From an uncultured Sphingomonas sp. (GTDB taxonomy: Bacteria; Pseudomonadota; Alphaproteobacteria; Sphingomonadales; Sphingomonadaceae): 43,840 nucleotides of DNA. The DNA lies in the NCBI GenBank assembly GCA_913775975.1, contig CAJYLQ010000014.1:1-43840 (forward strand), in the 5' to 3' direction. The translations under genes and the position numbers were made by a program. Below are positions 25,634 through 36,387 of the stretch, piece by piece. The notes under the pieces are model-generated. The model saw only the letters and a program-made list of their open reading frames with translations. It made no database searches and was not told the DNA's origin. Numbering within the stretch: position 1 is the first letter of the stretch; the number at the start of each line of letters is the position of its first letter.

Positions 25634-26680
25634 ATGTCCGTTCGCGAAACCTTTCTGGCCGAAGCGGCCAAGCGCATCCTCATCACGGACGGCGCCTTCG
25701 GCACCGAAATCCAGGGCTGGAAACTGTCCGAGGCGGACTATGCCGGCACGCTCGGCCTGACCCACGACCAGAAGGGCAATAACGACATCCTCGCGCTGAC
25801 GAAGCCGGAGGTGCCCGCCGCCATCCACCGCGCCTATTTCGAGGCGGGGGCGGATATCGCGGAAACCAACACCTTCTCCGCCAACCGGATCAGCCAGGCC
25901 GATTACGGCGCCGAGCATCTGGTCCGCGAAATCAACTACGAAAGCGCGAAGCTGGCGCGCGCCATCGCCGACGAGTTTTCCGCGCGCGACGGCCGCCCCC
26001 GCTTCGTCGCCGGCGCGATCGGCCCGACGAACAAGACGCTGTCGCTCAGCCCCGACGTCAACGATCCCGGTTTCCGCGAGATCGATTTCGACACGCTGAA
26101 GGGCGTCTATCGCGAACAGACCGACGCGCTGCTGGAAGGCGGGGCGGACTTCATCCTGATCGAGACGGTGTTCGATACGCTGAACGCGAAGGCGGGGATC
26201 ATGGCGGTGCTGGACGCCGCGCGCGATCTGGGTCGCGACGTGCCGATCATGCTGTCGATGACGCTGACCGACCTGTCGGGCCGCAACCTGTCGGGCCATA
26301 CGGTGGAGGCGTTCTGGCACGCGGTACGCCATGCGAAGCCGCTGACGATCGGCCTGAACTGCTCGTTCGGGGCGGAACAGCTGCGCCCGCATGTGAAGAC
26401 GCTGTCGGAGATCTGCGACACGCTCATCATGGTCTATCCCAATGCCGGCCTGCCCAACGAACTCGGCGCCTATGACGAGGCGCCGGTGACGACGGCGGGT
26501 CTGGTCGGCGAGTGGGCGGCGGCGGCGCAGGTCAACGTGCTGGGCGGCTGCTGCGGCTCGACGCCAGCGCATATCAAGGCGATCGCGGATGGCGTGCGGG
26601 GCCTCGCCCCCCGCGCCATCCCGCAACCGCCGGTGCAGACGCGCCTCGCCGGGCTGGAGCCGTTCACCATGGCGGCATGA
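25634..26680 (+). CDS. metH: Methionine synthase, homocysteine-binding half (split MetH N-terminal part)
   Basis: A 348-residue homocysteine S-methyltransferase domain, equal to module 1 of MetH. Zinc ligands C243 (GLNCSFG), C306 and C307 (GGCCGSTPAHIKA) are all present. The start at 25634 (MSVRETFLAEAAKRILITDGAFGTEIQ) follows AAAGGG; the longer frame from 25556 is within metF. It carries no folate, cobalamin or reactivation domain; these are encoded by the next gene. The chain ends just after the zinc module, so this is a real gene split and not a frameshift: both pieces have good starts and a 128-base spacer. It must act together with the second half. Confidence 0.94.
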   Translation: MSVRETFLAEAAKRILITDGAFGTEIQGWKLSEADYAGTLGLTHDQKGNNDILALTKPEVPAAIHRAYFEAGADIAETNTFSANRISQADYGAEHLVREINYESAKLARAIADEFSARDGRPRFVAGAIGPTNKTLSLSPDVNDPGFREIDFDTLKGVYREQTDALLEGGADFILIETVFDTLNAKAGIMAVLDAARDLGRDVPIMLSMTLTDLSGRNLSGHTVEAFWHAVRHAKPLTIGLNCSFGAEQLRPHVKTLSEICDTLIMVYPNAGLPNELGAYDEAPVTTAGLVGEWAAAAQVNVLGGCCGSTPAHIKAIADGVRGLAPRAIPQPPVQTRLAGLEPFTMAA

Positions 26681-26688
26681 GATGTACG

Positions 26689-26793
26689 CCCCTCCCCTTC
26701 AGGGGAGGGGTCGGGGGTGGGGCGTCGCCGTCTCACCGAGATCGCATGCGACGGGATGCGCCGCACCCCGAACCCGCCCCTTAAGGGGAAGGG
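26689..26793. repeat. Composite palindromic element between the two metH genes
   Basis: A perfect GGGGAGGGG palindrome (26689-26710) with a GGGGGTGGGGCGTCGCC tail begins 9 bases after the metH N-half stop. A partly decayed inverted copy (about 26758-26793, CGCCCCTTAAGGGGAAGGG) closes the element. The whole insert is about 105 bp and accounts for nearly all of the gap in an otherwise tightly packed operon. Confidence 0.8.
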
Positions 26794-26808
26794 CTAGAAA
26801 GAAGCAGT

Positions 26809-29415
<2,607 letters not shown>

Positions 29416-29450
29416 CGGGGAATCCCGCGAAAGCGATACGAGACCAATCT

Positions 29451-29500
29451 CCCCTCCCCTTCAGGGGAGGGGCCGGGGGTGGGGCGCTTCCGCAAACGCA
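29451..29500. repeat. Palindromic element after metH
   Basis: The perfect GGGGAGGGG palindrome (29451-29472) is followed by a GGGGGTGGGGCGCTTCC tail and then GCAAACG, which is the inverted match to 8661-8675 in the proS copy. The right end, if any, is too decayed to define. It lies in the 182-base gap between metH and the convergent antiporter; the rest of the gap shows no feature. Confidence 0.75.
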
Positions 29501-29597
29501 GCGCCGATAAAGGGCCTTACGCCGACCGCCCCTGCCCGGGAGCGGCTCGGCTCAACTCAATCCCGCAACCCCCCACCTGCACCGAGCGCCAAGCGGC

Positions 29598-30803
29598 CTA
29601 ATACCCCCGATCGGCCAGCGCCGGGTTCCGCCGCAGCCGTGGCGCGACCATCGGCATGGTCAGCATGGTCGACGCCAGCGCCATCAGCAGCAGCGCGGTG
29701 AAGGTCTCGTTCGTCACGATATGCTTGTCGAGCAGGATGTTGACGAAGATGATCATGATGAGCGCCTTGGTCTGGAGCAGCCAGCCGATCGCCATCGCAT
29801 CGCCCTTCGGCCATTTCAGGATGCGCCCCGCCAGCCCGACGCCCAGCAGCTTGCCGCCGACCGACGCGACCAGCAGCAGCGCAGCGGCGGCGAAGACCAT
29901 GGCGCCGCCGACGCCCCATTGCGTGCGCAGGCCGGTCGACAGGAAGAAGACCGGCATCACCGCGATCAGCACCGTTTCGCGAAATCGGTCCATCCGCTCG
30001 CGGTCGAACCAGTGGCCGTCCAGCACCGCGCCCGCCAGGAACGCGCCGACCATGAAATGAAGGCCCGCCCAGTCCGCCGCGAATCCGCTCGCCGCCAGCC
30101 AGATCAGGCTGACGTACCAGCGATCCCGCTCGGGAATGCGCGGCATGATGTAGCGGATCAGCGCGGTCGCGGCGGCGAAGCCGATCAGGAAGCCGCCCTG
30201 CCGTCCCACCCGTTCCCAGTCGAGCAGGATCAGCGCCAGCACGCCCCAGATCGCGATATCGTCAAGGCTGGCATAGCGCAGCGTCCGCTGGCCGAGCGGG
30301 CGGCGCAGGATCTCCAGCTTTTCCATCAAGAGCACCAGGATCGGTAGCGCGGTGACGGCGCAGGCCATGCCGATGCCCAGCACCACCTGCCATGTCGCTC
30401 CCTCCGGCCCGCGCCAGCCATCGAAGCGCAGCATGACCAGCGCGGCGAGGCTGCCCGTCACCAGCGGCACGCCCAGCGCGAGCCCGGCGGTGACCCCCGT
30501 CTCGCCCCGGCGACGCCACGCCTCGCCCAGATCCAGCTCGATGCCGGCGATCCACACGAAGATCATCACCGCCCACCAGGCGATGCCGTTCAGCGATCCG
30601 ATCGTCTGCGGCGTGAAGACGAAGGCGTAATAGCTCGGGAACAGCGCGCCCAGCACGCCCGGCCCCAGCAGGATGCCGCCGATGATCTGCACCACGACCA
30701 GCGGCGCCCAGTAATCGGTGCGGCCCAGTCGCCAGACCAGATACGGCACCGAAAAGATGAGCAGCATGGCGAGGAGGAACACCTCCGTCGGCGACATGTG
30801 CAT
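29598..30803 (-). CDS. CPA2-family cation:proton antiporter
   Basis: A 401-residue inner-membrane antiporter with about twelve helices. It carries CPA2 landmarks: IIGGILLGPGVLGALFP near the N-terminus, the buried acidic site in FVWIAGIELDLGEAW, YASLDDIAIWGVLALILL and HFMVGAFLAGAVLDGHWFD. It lacks the TrkA-N domain of Kef-type members. The start at 30803 (MHMSPTEVFLLAML) is preferred as GGGGAGA lies about eight bases upstream; the extended frame to 30878 adds a soluble lead. Whether it carries Na+ or K+ is not clear. It converges with metH and shares a short gap with phoK upstream. Confidence 0.88.
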   Translation of the reverse strand: MHMSPTEVFLLAMLLIFSVPYLVWRLGRTDYWAPLVVVQIIGGILLGPGVLGALFPSYYAFVFTPQTIGSLNGIAWWAVMIFVWIAGIELDLGEAWRRRGETGVTAGLALGVPLVTGSLAALVMLRFDGWRGPEGATWQVVLGIGMACAVTALPILVLLMEKLEILRRPLGQRTLRYASLDDIAIWGVLALILLDWERVGRQGGFLIGFAAATALIRYIMPRIPERDRWYVSLIWLAASGFAADWAGLHFMVGAFLAGAVLDGHWFDRERMDRFRETVLIAVMPVFFLSTGLRTQWGVGGAMVFAAAALLLVASVGGKLLGVGLAGRILKWPKGDAMAIGWLLQTKALIMIIFVNILLDKHIVTNETFTALLLMALASTMLTMPMVAPRLRRNPALADRGY

Positions 30804-30924
30804 GGCTGGCTCTCCCCGCATTTCCGGCCCCCCGGCCGATTGCGCGAGGGTGTTGGCGCAAGGCGTGGGCCAAGGCAATGCGAGGGCGCGGAAAAACCGG
30901 CCGTCATCTCGATAGCCGGGAAGG

Positions 30925-30960
30925 GGGCGCCGCCCAGCCCCTCAAGGGGGGGCGGCGCCC
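30925..30960 (-). terminator. Strong hairpin at the 3' end of phoK
   Basis: GGGCGCCGCCC (30925-30935) and GGGCGGCGCCC (30950-30960) are perfect 11-bp arms with an inner CCCC/GGGG stem around TCAA. It lies ten bases beyond the phoK stop. No T tract follows on the minus strand, so factor-independent termination is uncertain. Confidence 0.6.
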
Positions 30961-30970
30961 GTTCATGGGC

Positions 30971-32656
30971 TTACCGCGCGCAGGTGTCGGCGGGGCCGGG
31001 GTCCAGATCCAGACAGCGGCCGTCCTGCCCGGACACCTTCAGTCCGATCGTCGCCGCCAGCGTCGGCATGATGTCCACCGACTCCACCGACAGCGGTTGT
31101 TCGAAGCCGGTCATGCCGCGCCGCCAGAACAGGATCGGCACGCGCCGGTCATAGTCCCAGGGCGATCCGTGCGTCTCGACATAACCGGGAGTCGGCGTCT
31201 CGATCGAGGTGACGCGCGGCGCCAGCAGCACGACGAGATCGCCGGAGCGCTGCGCGTCATAGCTGGCGCGGGCACGCTGCAGCAGCGTCCACGTCTCCGG
31301 CGCGCCGGTCGGCATGGGAGAGGCGGCGATCTGCGCGCCCGTGAACACCGCCGCGACCTGCGGCAGCGCGGCGTAACGGCGCAGCGCCTCCGCGATCACC
31401 TTGTCGCGTTGCGCGGGGGTAAGCGTGCGGGCGACATACACATCGCCCTCCGCGCCCAGCAGCACCGGGCCGGTCAGCCCGAGATCTTGCCCGATGGCCT
31501 TGCCGACCGCGGTGGCCAGCGTATTGGCATGGACGTGATCCTCCATCGGCATCGCGCGCATCCGCTGCCGCTCGGTCATGTCGTGCGCACCGTGATCGGC
31601 GGTCAGCATGATCTCGTAATCGACGCCCGTCTGGTCGAGCACGTCGAAGAAGCCGGCCAGCGAACGATCCAGCTCGTTCATCTGGATGCACATCTCCGTG
31701 CCCTGCGTGCCATAGGCGTGGCCGATATAGTCGGTCGCGGACAGGCCGACGGCGATGATGTCCGTCGCCGGGCCCTTGCCCAGCTGCATGTCCTGCACCA
31801 GCCCCGCCGCCATCGCGAGCACCGCCGCGTCGGCGGCGGGGGAGATGCGGAAGCCGCGCGAATCGCCCGCGTCGCGCGCGAACCGGCCCTGGCCGACGGT
31901 CACGTTACCCGCAGTCACCGCGCGATCGAGCGGCCGGCACCAGCCCGGCAGCGGCAGCGCCGCCTGCGGCTTCGCGATCAGCGCCGCCACCGCGTCGCGC
32001 GTCCGCTGGACGACCGGCGGCACCTTGCGCCCGGCATAGGAGGTGTAGGTGGTGCCGTCCCACCACCATAGTTCGTCGACCTTGTGGCCGCCCATCATCA
32101 CCGCCGCGCGATCCTTGCCCGCGACGGAGACGACGCGCGTGCGCGGATCGGCGGCCTTCATCCGCTCGCCCAGCGTCGGGACCTTCAGATGCGTGTCCGA
32201 TACGGTGTAGTGATCGTGATCCGACCCGGGGACGCTCTCGTCCTCCGAGCAATAGACCATCTTGTCCGCGCGGCCCGTCGACTGGTCGATCCAGTGGTTG
32301 GCGATGATGCCGGTGCGCGCCGGGCGATAGCCGGTCAGGATCGTCGAATGGCCGGGGCACGTCTCCGTCGCGGCGTGGCTCTGATAGCCCGAGGGGAAGA
32401 CACCCCCCGTCAGCATCCGCGCCAGCCCGCCGGTGAAGTGGTTGCGATACTGGGCGAACAGGTCCGCCGAGAACTGGTCGACGGAAATCGCGACGATCAG
32501 CTTCGGCGCGGCGGCGGGGAAGGGCGGGGGCGGCGGCGTCGCGGGAGCCGGCGCGGGGCTGACCGGCGCGGGGCCCGGCGGCGGAGAATTCGTCTGCGCC
32601 GTTGCGACGGCGGTGGTGGTCAGCAGGAACGCGGCGAACAGAGCGGCGGAACGCAT
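30971..32656 (-). CDS. phoK: PhoK/PafA-type alkaline phosphatase
   Basis: A 561-residue exported phosphomonoesterase. It has a signal peptide (MRSAALFAAFLLTTTAVATAQ), a Pro/Ala-rich linker (about 22-50), and an alkaline phosphatase-superfamily core with metal ligand D60 in ISVDQFSADLF, the likely nucleophile T99 in ATETCPGHSTILTG, and later ligands in SATDYIGHAYG, TADHGAHD and ETHGSPWDYDRRVPILFW. The threonine nucleophile and the sequence style match PhoK of Sphingomonas and PafA-type enzymes. The start at 32656 gives the signal peptide; a frame 17 codons longer does not. It would release phosphate from organic esters in the periplasm or outside. No Pho box was recognised upstream. Confidence 0.92.
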   Translation of the reverse strand: MRSAALFAAFLLTTTAVATAQTNSPPPGPAPVSPAPAPATPPPPPFPAAAPKLIVAISVDQFSADLFAQYRNHFTGGLARMLTGGVFPSGYQSHAATETCPGHSTILTGYRPARTGIIANHWIDQSTGRADKMVYCSEDESVPGSDHDHYTVSDTHLKVPTLGERMKAADPRTRVVSVAGKDRAAVMMGGHKVDELWWWDGTTYTSYAGRKVPPVVQRTRDAVAALIAKPQAALPLPGWCRPLDRAVTAGNVTVGQGRFARDAGDSRGFRISPAADAAVLAMAAGLVQDMQLGKGPATDIIAVGLSATDYIGHAYGTQGTEMCIQMNELDRSLAGFFDVLDQTGVDYEIMLTADHGAHDMTERQRMRAMPMEDHVHANTLATAVGKAIGQDLGLTGPVLLGAEGDVYVARTLTPAQRDKVIAEALRRYAALPQVAAVFTGAQIAASPMPTGAPETWTLLQRARASYDAQRSGDLVVLLAPRVTSIETPTPGYVETHGSPWDYDRRVPILFWRRGMTGFEQPLSVESVDIMPTLAATIGLKVSGQDGRCLDLDPGPADTCAR

Positions 32657-32722
32657 CGGCGAAACAATCCTCGGTACGGCGGATGGCCTTGGTCGGCGGA
32701 TGGGCAATGGCTATGGAGGGCC

Positions 32723-34792
32723 ATGGCACACCCGGCAAGCCGCGCGATGCGCGCCGTCGCTTACATTCTCGTGACGCTCGCCACATTGATTGGTGCGAGT
32801 ACCGCAAACGCCGCCGATGCGCCGCATATCGCGATGCGTCTGGTTCCCAAATCCGTCCATCCGGCGGCGGGTGGCAAGCTGGCGCTGGCGATCGACGCGC
32901 GGCCCGCGACGGGCTGGCATGGCTATTGGAAGAATCCGGGCGACGCCGGCCTGGAACTGCAGGCGCAATGGACGCTGCCCCCGCGCGTCACGGCCGCGCC
33001 CTTCGCCTATCCGGTGCCGCAGCGGCTGCTGGTCGCGGGGCTGATGAACTATGTGTTCGAAAAGCCCTATGCGCTGCTGACCGACCTTGCCATTCCCGCC
33101 GGGCTGGCGCCGGGCACGGCGCTGCCGATCCGGGTGAAGCTGGACTATTTGGTCTGCACGCACGAGGTCTGCGTGCCCGAGACGCAGACGCTGGCGACTG
33201 ACCTGACGATCGGCGACGGCGCCGTCGACCCGGCGGTCGCAGCCGAGTTCGACCGCTGGCGTCGCGCCATCCCAAAGCCGATCGGATCGCCCGCGACGTG
33301 GCAGGCGGACGGCAAGCGGCTGCGCATCGCCGTGCCCTATCCCGCCGATGCGCCGCTCGGCACGGGCACCTTCTTCCCGGGCGGCTCCGGCATGATCGAC
33401 CAGGCCGCGCCGCAGACGGTGACGCGCGACGGCGAACGGCTGGTTATCGAAACCGCCGCCCCAGCATCCGCGCCCGGCGGCCGGATCGAGGGCGTGCTGG
33501 ACACCGGCGCGGGCCCCGCCTTCGCGATCGATGCCGCGCCCGGCACCGTCTCGCCAGCTGCGACGGGCGGCGGTGGTGACGGTGGCTGGATCGGCGCGGC
33601 GCTGGTCGCCTTTGCCGGTGCGCTGGCGGGCGGGCTGATTCTGAACGTCATGCCCTGCGTCTTCCCGATCCTGAGCCTGAAGGCGCTCAGCCTCGCTCGC
33701 GCCGGCGCGGAGGACGAGCGCGCCGCCCGGGCGGAGGCGCTGGCCTATACCGGCGGCGTCGTGCTGGTGTGCCTGGGGCTGGGCGCCGCGATCCTCGCGC
33801 TCCGGGCGGGCGGATCGGCGGTTGGCTGGGCGTTCCAGTTGCAGGACCCGCGCATGATCGTGGTCCTGCTGATCCTGTCCGTCGCGATCGCGCTGAACCT
33901 GGCCGGCCTGTTCGAGGTGCCGATGCCGCGTTTCGCCACCCATGGCGGCGGCGCGGGTGGCGGCGTTGCCGGAGCATTCGCCACCGGCGCGCTTGCCGCC
34001 TTCGTCGCGACGCCGTGCACCGGGCCGTTCATGGGCGCGGCGCTGGGGGCCGCCTTGGTGCTGCCATGGCCCGCCGCGCTGGCGGTGTTCGCGGGGCTGG
34101 GCCTCGGCCTCGCGCTGCCCTTCCTGCTGCTGGGCTTCATCCCCGCGCTGCGACGGCGCCTGCCCCGGCCGGGGTTGTGGATGGAGCGGCTGCGGCGCAT
34201 CCTGTCGGTGCCGATGTGGCTGACCGCGATCGCGCTCGCCTGGGTGCTGGGGCGGCAGGTGGGGGTGGAGGCGATGACGCTGGCGCTCGTCGCCGCGCTG
34301 CTCGCCGCGCTGGTCCTGTGGATCGCGGGCACGCGGCAGCGCGCGGGCCACGGCTTTGGCGCGGTCGCGGCGGCGGCGCTGGCGCTGGTCCTTGTCGGCA
34401 CGGCGATGCTCGTCCCGCGTGAACGGGTGGCCGCCGCCGCGCCGCTCGGCACCGAACCCTTTACCGAGGCGCGGCTGGCAGCGTTGCAGGCGGAGGGGCG
34501 GCCCGTCTTCGCCTATTTCACCGCCGACTGGTGCCTGACCTGCAAGGTCAATGAGAAGACCGCGATCGAGACGCAGGCCGCGACCGACGCGTTCCGTAAC
34601 GGCAAGGTCGCCGTGCTGGTCGGCGACTGGACCGACGGTGACCCGACGCTGGGCCGCTTCATCGAGCGGCACAATCGCGCCGGCGTGCCCCTGTACCTCT
34701 GGTATCCGGCCGGCGGCGGCGCGCCGCGCGTCATGCCGCAGGTGCTCACCGCCGCTATGCTGGCGGACATGGCGGGCGGCAAGGGCGTTTGA
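32723..34792 (+). CDS. dsbD: DsbD-family protein-disulfide reductase (ScsB-like)
   Basis: A 689-residue envelope thiol reductase that passes electrons from cytosolic thioredoxin to periplasmic partners. Domains: signal peptide (ending near TANA-ADAP), DsbD-alpha-like N-terminal domain with C145 and C150 (LVCTHEVCVPE), an eight-helix core (about 290-570) with paired cysteines C312 (NVMPCVFPIL) and C432 (ATPCTGPF), and a thioredoxin-like C-terminal domain with C604-L-T-C607 (TADWCLTCK). All three redox pairs are present. The start at 32723 follows GGAGGG at short spacing; ATG 32747 gives an equally good signal peptide. It is divergent from phoK (66 bases). Natural partners, such as a DsbC/G or cytochrome maturation gene, are not in the window. 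Confidence 0.9.
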   Translation: MAHPASRAMRAVAYILVTLATLIGASTANAADAPHIAMRLVPKSVHPAAGGKLALAIDARPATGWHGYWKNPGDAGLELQAQWTLPPRVTAAPFAYPVPQRLLVAGLMNYVFEKPYALLTDLAIPAGLAPGTALPIRVKLDYLVCTHEVCVPETQTLATDLTIGDGAVDPAVAAEFDRWRRAIPKPIGSPATWQADGKRLRIAVPYPADAPLGTGTFFPGGSGMIDQAAPQTVTRDGERLVIETAAPASAPGGRIEGVLDTGAGPAFAIDAAPGTVSPAATGGGGDGGWIGAALVAFAGALAGGLILNVMPCVFPILSLKALSLARAGAEDERAARAEALAYTGGVVLVCLGLGAAILALRAGGSAVGWAFQLQDPRMIVVLLILSVAIALNLAGLFEVPMPRFATHGGGAGGGVAGAFATGALAAFVATPCTGPFMGAALGAALVLPWPAALAVFAGLGLGLALPFLLLGFIPALRRRLPRPGLWMERLRRILSVPMWLTAIALAWVLGRQVGVEAMTLALVAALLAALVLWIAGTRQRAGHGFGAVAAAALALVLVGTAMLVPRERVAAAAPLGTEPFTEARLAALQAEGRPVFAYFTADWCLTCKVNEKTAIETQAATDAFRNGKVAVLVGDWTDGDPTLGRFIERHNRAGVPLYLWYPAGGGAPRVMPQVLTAAMLADMAGGKGV

Positions 34793-34833
34793 ACCGTCTC
34801 GAATTGTGACGGCGGCCCTCTTGTGCGCCGCCG

Positions 34834-34880
34834 CAATTGCGCGCAGCATGACCCAATTGGGCAGGCGCTAACCGCAATTG
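34834..34880 (+). promoter_or_regulatory. Array of three CAATTG palindromes upstream of the ATP-grasp gene
   Basis: CAATTG occurs at 34834, 34854 and 34875, that is 20 and 21 bp apart or close to two helical turns, so all three sit on the same DNA face. The last one abuts the GAGGGG ribosome site of the ATP-grasp gene. A GGCGGC/GCCGCC hairpin (34811-34832) immediately precedes the array and may be the dsbD transcript end. Candidate operator for the operon; no known regulator assigned. Confidence 0.45.
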
Positions 34881-34887
34881 AGGGGCG

Positions 34888-36387
34888 ATGGGGCAAGCAG
34901 CGTTCGACGAAATCATGGGCTTTGCCGGCGGCCCGCCGCCCCGTGCGGAATTGGCGGCGCTCGGCCGCTGGCTGGAGGCGACGCCCGATCACGAACTGCG
35001 CCGTCGCCAGCAATCGGCGGAGGCGGCCTTTCGCCAGCTGGGCATCACCTTCGCCGTCTATGGCGAGAGCGAGGCGTCCGAACGCATCATCCCCTTCGAC
35101 ATCGTCCCGCGCGTCTTCATGGCCGACGAATGGGCCCGCCTGTCCGAAGGGCTGGTGCAGCGGGTGGAGGCGATCAACGCCTTTCTCGACGATATCTATG
35201 GCGACCAGCGCATCCTGAAAGAGGGCGTGCTGCCCGCCGATCTCGTCCTCGGCAATCCGCAGTTCCGGCCCGAGATCGCCGGCATCCGCCCGCCGCATGG
35301 GGTGCGCGCGCACATCTGCGGCATCGACCTCGTCCGCACTGGCCCCGACGATTTCTTCGTGCTGGAGGATAACGCCCGCACCCCGTCGGGCGTCAGCTAC
35401 ATGCTAGAAAACCGGGAGGCGATGCTGCGCCTTTGCCCGGAGCTGTTCCGCAATTTCCGCGTCGCATCGGTCGATTCCTATCCCGATCGCCTGTTGGAAA
35501 CGATGAAGTCGGTCGCGCCGCACGGCGTCGGCGCTCCGACCTGCGTCGTGCTGACGCCCGGCCACTATAACTCCGCCTATTACGAACACAGCTTCCTCGC
35601 CGATTCGATGGGGATCGAGCTGGTCGAGGCGGCGGACCTGATCGTCGACGACGATGTCGTCTGGATGCGCACCATCGCCGGGCGGGTGAAGGTGGACGTG
35701 ATCTACCGCCGCGTCGACGACGACTTCCTCGACCCACTGGTCTTCCGCCCCGATTCGATGCTGGGGGTGCCGGGGCTGATCGCCGCCTATGCCGCCGGCA
35801 ACGTCGCGATCCTCAATGCGCCGGGCAACGGCATCGCCGACGACAAGGCGATCTACAGCTACATGCCCGAAATCGTCCGCTTCTATTCGGGCGGCGAGGT
35901 GCGGTTGCCCAATGTCGAGACGCATCGCTGCCGCGAGGCGGACGCGCTGGCCTACACGCTCGATCATCTGGACGAATTGGTGGTGAAGCTGGTCGACGGC
36001 TCGGGCGGCTACGGCATGCTCGTCGGCCCGACCGCGACGCGCGCCGAGATCGAGGCGTTTCGCGCCGCGCTGATCGCGGAGCCGCACCGTTATATCGCGC
36101 AGCCCACGCTGGCACTGTCCACCGTGCCGACGATGGCGGAGCGGGGTCTTGCCCCCCGGCACGTCGATTTCCGCCCCTTCGTGCTGACGGGCGCGAAGGG
36201 CGTGCAAGTCGTTCCCGGCGGCCTGACTCGAGTTGCGCTCCGCGAGGGGTCGCTGGTGGTGAACTCCAGCCAGGGCGGCGGGACGAAGGACAGTTTCGTG
36301 CTGATGGACGACGCGCCGGCCGCCCAGACGCAATCGCAATCGCAAGCCGGCCAGTCCCAGAGCCAGACGGGAGCGCCGCGATGCTGA
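34888..36387 (+). CDS. Circularly permuted type 2 ATP-grasp protein
   Basis: A 499-residue member of the circularly permuted ATP-grasp family, whose members are predicted to be amide-bond-forming ligases of unknown substrate. Recognisable segments are FGLxVYGE-like ITFAVYGESEASERIIPFDIVPR, AINAFLDDIYGDQRILKEG, FVLEDNARTPSGVSYMLENR (metal-binding acidic and Asn residues), VDVIYRRVDDDFLDP and VVKLVDGSGGYGMLVGP. The C-terminus has an unusual Gln/Ser repeat (TQSQSQAGQSQSQTG) absent from typical members. Its stop overlaps the start of the alpha-E gene by seven bases. With the next two genes it forms a three-gene operon widely found in bacteria but without a defined pathway. Confidence 0.88.
   Translation: MGQAAFDEIMGFAGGPPPRAELAALGRWLEATPDHELRRRQQSAEAAFRQLGITFAVYGESEASERIIPFDIVPRVFMADEWARLSEGLVQRVEAINAFLDDIYGDQRILKEGVLPADLVLGNPQFRPEIAGIRPPHGVRAHICGIDLVRTGPDDFFVLEDNARTPSGVSYMLENREAMLRLCPELFRNFRVASVDSYPDRLLETMKSVAPHGVGAPTCVVLTPGHYNSAYYEHSFLADSMGIELVEAADLIVDDDVVWMRTIAGRVKVDVIYRRVDDDFLDPLVFRPDSMLGVPGLIAAYAAGNVAILNAPGNGIADDKAIYSYMPEIVRFYSGGEVRLPNVETHRCREADALAYTLDHLDELVVKLVDGSGGYGMLVGPTATRAEIEAFRAALIAEPHRYIAQPTLALSTVPTMAERGLAPRHVDFRPFVLTGAKGVQVVPGGLTRVALREGSLVVNSSQGGGTKDSFVLMDDAPAAQTQSQSQAGQSQSQTGAPRC

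Noticed and set aside
32084..34792. 902-codon frame extending dsbD upstream
   Set aside because: The extension overlaps phoK in antisense, and signal peptide starts at 32723 or 32747 fit the family.
32711..34849. 712-codon open frame on the minus strand
   Set aside because: It is antisense to dsbD, with no recognisable domain and biased composition.
34806..34871. Tiny GTG-start frame ending TQLGRR between dsbD and the ATP-grasp gene
   Set aside because: No ribosome site, only about 21 codons, and the bases are better explained by a hairpin and the CAATTG array.
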